Shown: piece by piece, positions 62,281 through 64,000 of the stretch
How the letters are laid out: every line of letters begins with the position of its first letter
How positions within the stretch are numbered: the stretch's first letter is position 1
Notes under the pieces: model-generated
What the model was told of the DNA's origin: nothing
What the model saw: only the letters and a program-made list of their open reading frames with translations
Database searches by the model: none
NCBI GenBank assembly: GCA_022600195.1
Contig: JAHZKX010000049.1
Location: 79,573 to 143,572 of the forward strand
Direction of reading: 5' to 3'
Source: Planctomycetota bacterium
Lineage (GTDB): Bacteria > Planctomycetota > Planctomycetia > Planctomycetales > Planctomycetaceae
Length of the DNA: 64,000 nucleotides
Program-made: the position numbers and the translations under genes

Positions 62281-63425
62281 TTCGACACCCCCAGATATTG
62301 AGATTGCTGATTGAGCATGGCTTCAATTTTTTTGCGATCATGAAATTCATCAAACTGAATTCCCAACTGTTCATACAGTTTCAGATGTGACCATAAAAAT
62401 GCGGTTTCACCGTTCAGCAGAATCGTTCCAGCACCTTGCTGGTTCGGTTCCTGCCGAAAACTTTTGATCTGCGCAGCAAAGATGAGAGGCTGCCCGGGAT
62501 GCTGTTCAAGATAGGTGAGGAATGTCGGCGAAGTCAGTTCCAGAGAAAGCGTATATTCATCAAGCATGATCGGTAAATTGAGACGAAAGCGGGGTGTTTG
62601 AGCGTCCTCTTCTGCCTCTTTTACGGGAAGCGGAATCAGCGTGGTCTCAAAAATCATCCAGGTATCCGCATACCGCACATTAAATAGCGATTCCCAGCTT
62701 GCGAGATCGTTTTGCTTAATATTCGAAACGGCCTCTTCCGCGATTTCAAACACGGGTGAGACAGCCTGCGCGTTGATGGCCTGGAGTTCGCGCGAGGTCT
62801 GGCGGATTTCGTTTGCCGTTGGATCATCGCGTCCCAATATCTCGAGTGCCTGAAATGCCTCCTGGTAGGCGGCGTCCGCGCCCACCAGATCATTCTTTTT
62901 TAAAAGTGCTTCGCCAGAGAGAATTGCTGCTTTCAGTGTGACTGATGCCTGATCCAATTTACGACTATGAATGATTCCGTATGCTGTCAGTCCAATAATC
63001 AGCGCGATGCCTGCCAGAATTCCTCGGAAGGGAGTGATCAGTCTGGTGCGTGGCGGAGGCAATTCAAAAGGCGAAACTTTTGGTGTTGCCACCGTTTGTG
63101 GTTGCGTTTCCCGCGGTTCTCGAGACGCCTTCTTCAGTGCGCGTTTTTCCAGAAACCGCGTTACCAGAGAGGAATTCAAAATGTATTCTGATACCTGCTG
63201 CTGTGTTGGTAGCTGCTTTTTCTTTTTTCGCGCTTTAGGAGGGGGATAACTGTTTCGTGGTAGAATGAAGTATGTTTCATCACACTGCTGGCAGGCATGA
63301 CGATAGGGCTTTTTTCGTCGATAACCGGAAAGGCTCACTCCACAAACACAAACGATCTCATACGGTTCGGGAATATCCTCTTCACGGCGTTTTTGTTTCG
63401 ACGGAATTTTCAGCCAGTCAGCCAT
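62277..63425 (-). CDS. Zinc-ribbon-like single-pass membrane protein
   Basis: 382 residues. The N-terminus holds two Cys pairs in a zinc-ribbon arrangement (CVCGVSLSGYRRKKPYRHACQQC, residues about 27-50), followed by a very basic segment (PPPKARKKKKQL). One membrane helix is at about 137-157 (FRGILAGIALIIGLTAYGII). The outer part (about 160-382) starts with a helical hairpin (ASVTLKAAILSGEALLKKNDLVGADAAYQEAFQALEIL) and then a beta-rich segment (TLSLELTSPTFLTYL, then LIFAAQIKSFRQ) unlike families I know. It is translationally coupled to the TPR/BamE-like gene. A good sigma-70-like promoter lies upstream. Zinc binding is inferred from the cysteines. Confidence 0.72.
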   Translation of the reverse strand: MADWLKIPSKQKRREEDIPEPYEIVCVCGVSLSGYRRKKPYRHACQQCDETYFILPRNSYPPPKARKKKKQLPTQQQVSEYILNSSLVTRFLEKRALKKASREPRETQPQTVATPKVSPFELPPPRTRLITPFRGILAGIALIIGLTAYGIIHSRKLDQASVTLKAAILSGEALLKKNDLVGADAAYQEAFQALEILGRDDPTANEIRQTSRELQAINAQAVSPVFEIAEEAVSNIKQNDLASWESLFNVRYADTWMIFETTLIPLPVKEAEEDAQTPRFRLNLPIMLDEYTLSLELTSPTFLTYLEQHPGQPLIFAAQIKSFRQEPNQQGAGTILLNGETAFLWSHLKLYEQLGIQFDEFHDRKKIEAMLNQQSQYLGVSK

Positions 63426-64000
63426 AAAATCGGCACCGTGTTCGTGGTAATGAGGCGTGATGTGGAATGAGAATTGACCCGCCTGTTTTAAAAAAAGTAA
63501 CCGTTAATATTATAGACATCCCGGCTGCTGATGTCATAGGGCTCACCTGACAGAGAAACGTTTGACGAGTATTTTTGTCTGAATTTTACTGGAAATACGC
63601 AAAAGCAGGGATGCTTTTTATCGCTACAATCGCTATTTCCCCGCCCAGCAACCTGATACTTTTAATTCCAGAGAATTCCCTCCCTCTGCACACAGGCAAT
63701 AAATTGACCACCCCCTTTTTCAAAGGTATATGCCACTAGGAATTGTATGTTTCTTTTTGGAATCATCAACTTTGTGATTTCATCTATTTTATGCAAAACA
63801 GACAGATTCCCTCTGAATTAAAATACATTCATGTAATTTTATGGAGTATCAGGATGTTTATGTAAACACCGGCCAGAAAACGTAGCGCCTGCCGGGAAGT
63901 GGTAAATTGTATTAAAAGCGTAGCGCCCAGATGATCACCTACTGATTTATGAGTCAAACTCTTGGTAGTCGAGAGTTCTGATTTCTGAAGCAGCGGGGGA
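63426..64000. other. Non-coding region to the right edge
   Basis: 575 bases with no convincing gene on either strand. It contains the candidate promoter of the zinc-ribbon operon (63509-63537), a direct repeat CGTAGCGCC at 63881-63889 and 63919-63927 (38 bases start to start), and a short inverted repeat AACTCT/AGAGTT at 63957-63977. The centre (63600-63850) is AT-rich. No tRNA or rRNA is seen. Confidence 0.5.
63509..63537 (-). promoter_or_regulatory. Sigma-70-like promoter of the zinc-ribbon/TPR operon
   Basis: On the minus strand ATGACA (63532-63537) and a perfect TATAAT (63509-63514) are separated by 17 bases, eleven of twelve consensus positions. Transcription would start near 63502, leaving a leader of about 77 bases before the ATG at 63425. 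It is the best consensus promoter I found in the window. Confidence 0.65.

Noticed and set aside
1..64000. Mobile elements, prophage, CRISPR arrays, restriction or defence systems, tRNA and rRNA genes
   Set aside because: I looked for transposase-like proteins, terminal repeats, spaced repeats, tRNA T-loop patterns and rRNA stretches and saw none.

Overview
This window is a piece of a planctomycete chromosome, most like the Gimesia/Rubinisphaera branch; this is inferred from gene content only. The markers are two pairs of a PSCyt1-PSCyt2-PSD1 cytochrome-like protein with a DUF1501 protein, DUF1559 prepilin-like proteins, a Rhodopirellula/Verrucomicrobium-type ECF sigma factor with a FecR partner, a PVC-type CxxCH heme protein, and many exported proteins with lipoprotein or Sec signals. 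I see no insertion sequence, prophage, CRISPR array, rRNA or tRNA. The window looks like ordinary chromosome carrying many lineage-specific protein architectures.

Layout. 1-2.6 kb (minus): the start of a myo-inositol-phosphate synthase-like gene and a phosphoglucomutase, enzymes that share glucose-6-phosphate. 3.3-6.5 kb (plus): an Hsp70 without its lid, a membrane protein joining a degenerate J-domain to a GspE/MshE N-terminal domain, and a tiny flagellar rod-like protein. 6.5-18.6 kb (minus): a CNNM/CorC-type transporter, a double ABC-2 permease, a polyprenyl diphosphate synthase, moaC, smc, a lipoprotein version of the flagellar P-ring protein FlgI with HEAT repeats inserted, and an OstA/LptA-like exported protein. 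18.9-22.2 kb (plus): an exported alpha/beta hydrolase and an exported protein made of three Rid domains, closed by a strong terminator.

22.9-34.7 kb (minus) reads as one regulon: ECF sigma, FecR-domain protein, then PSCyt/PSD1 and DUF1501 twice. 35.2-36.8 kb (plus) holds a DUF1559 prepilin-like protein and a small lipoprotein. 36.9-44.6 kb has a large CxxCH heme/HEAT protein, a redoxin, coaD, an exported esterase, a BON-like protein and plsY. 44.8-50.1 kb (plus) has a single-chain fusion of all three AmmeMemoRadiSam components and an exported TlpA-like thioredoxin with Asp-rich loops.

50-55.3 kb has a HisA-like TIM barrel, a GNAT acetyltransferase, a PfkB kinase, and a tightly overlapping minus-strand operon: YfgM-like protein, RluD-type pseudouridine synthase, FAH-family hydrolase. 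55.6-63.4 kb (all minus) has membrane proteins, two tandem DUF1559 paralogues (one decayed, with its lost C-terminus still readable downstream in another frame), a flavin-binding oxidase-like protein, an LplT-like MFS carrier, and an overlapping pair encoding a TPR/BamE-like exported protein and a zinc-ribbon membrane protein.

The observations most worth a second look are the exported three-Rid chain lacking the catalytic arginine, the AmrS-AMMECR1-MEMO fusion with an unexplained domain of about 200 residues, the FlgI lipoprotein with HEAT repeats, the lidless Hsp70 beside a J-like/MshEN membrane protein, and the decaying DUF1559 duplicate. Homology statements rest on reading motifs by eye; no database search was run.
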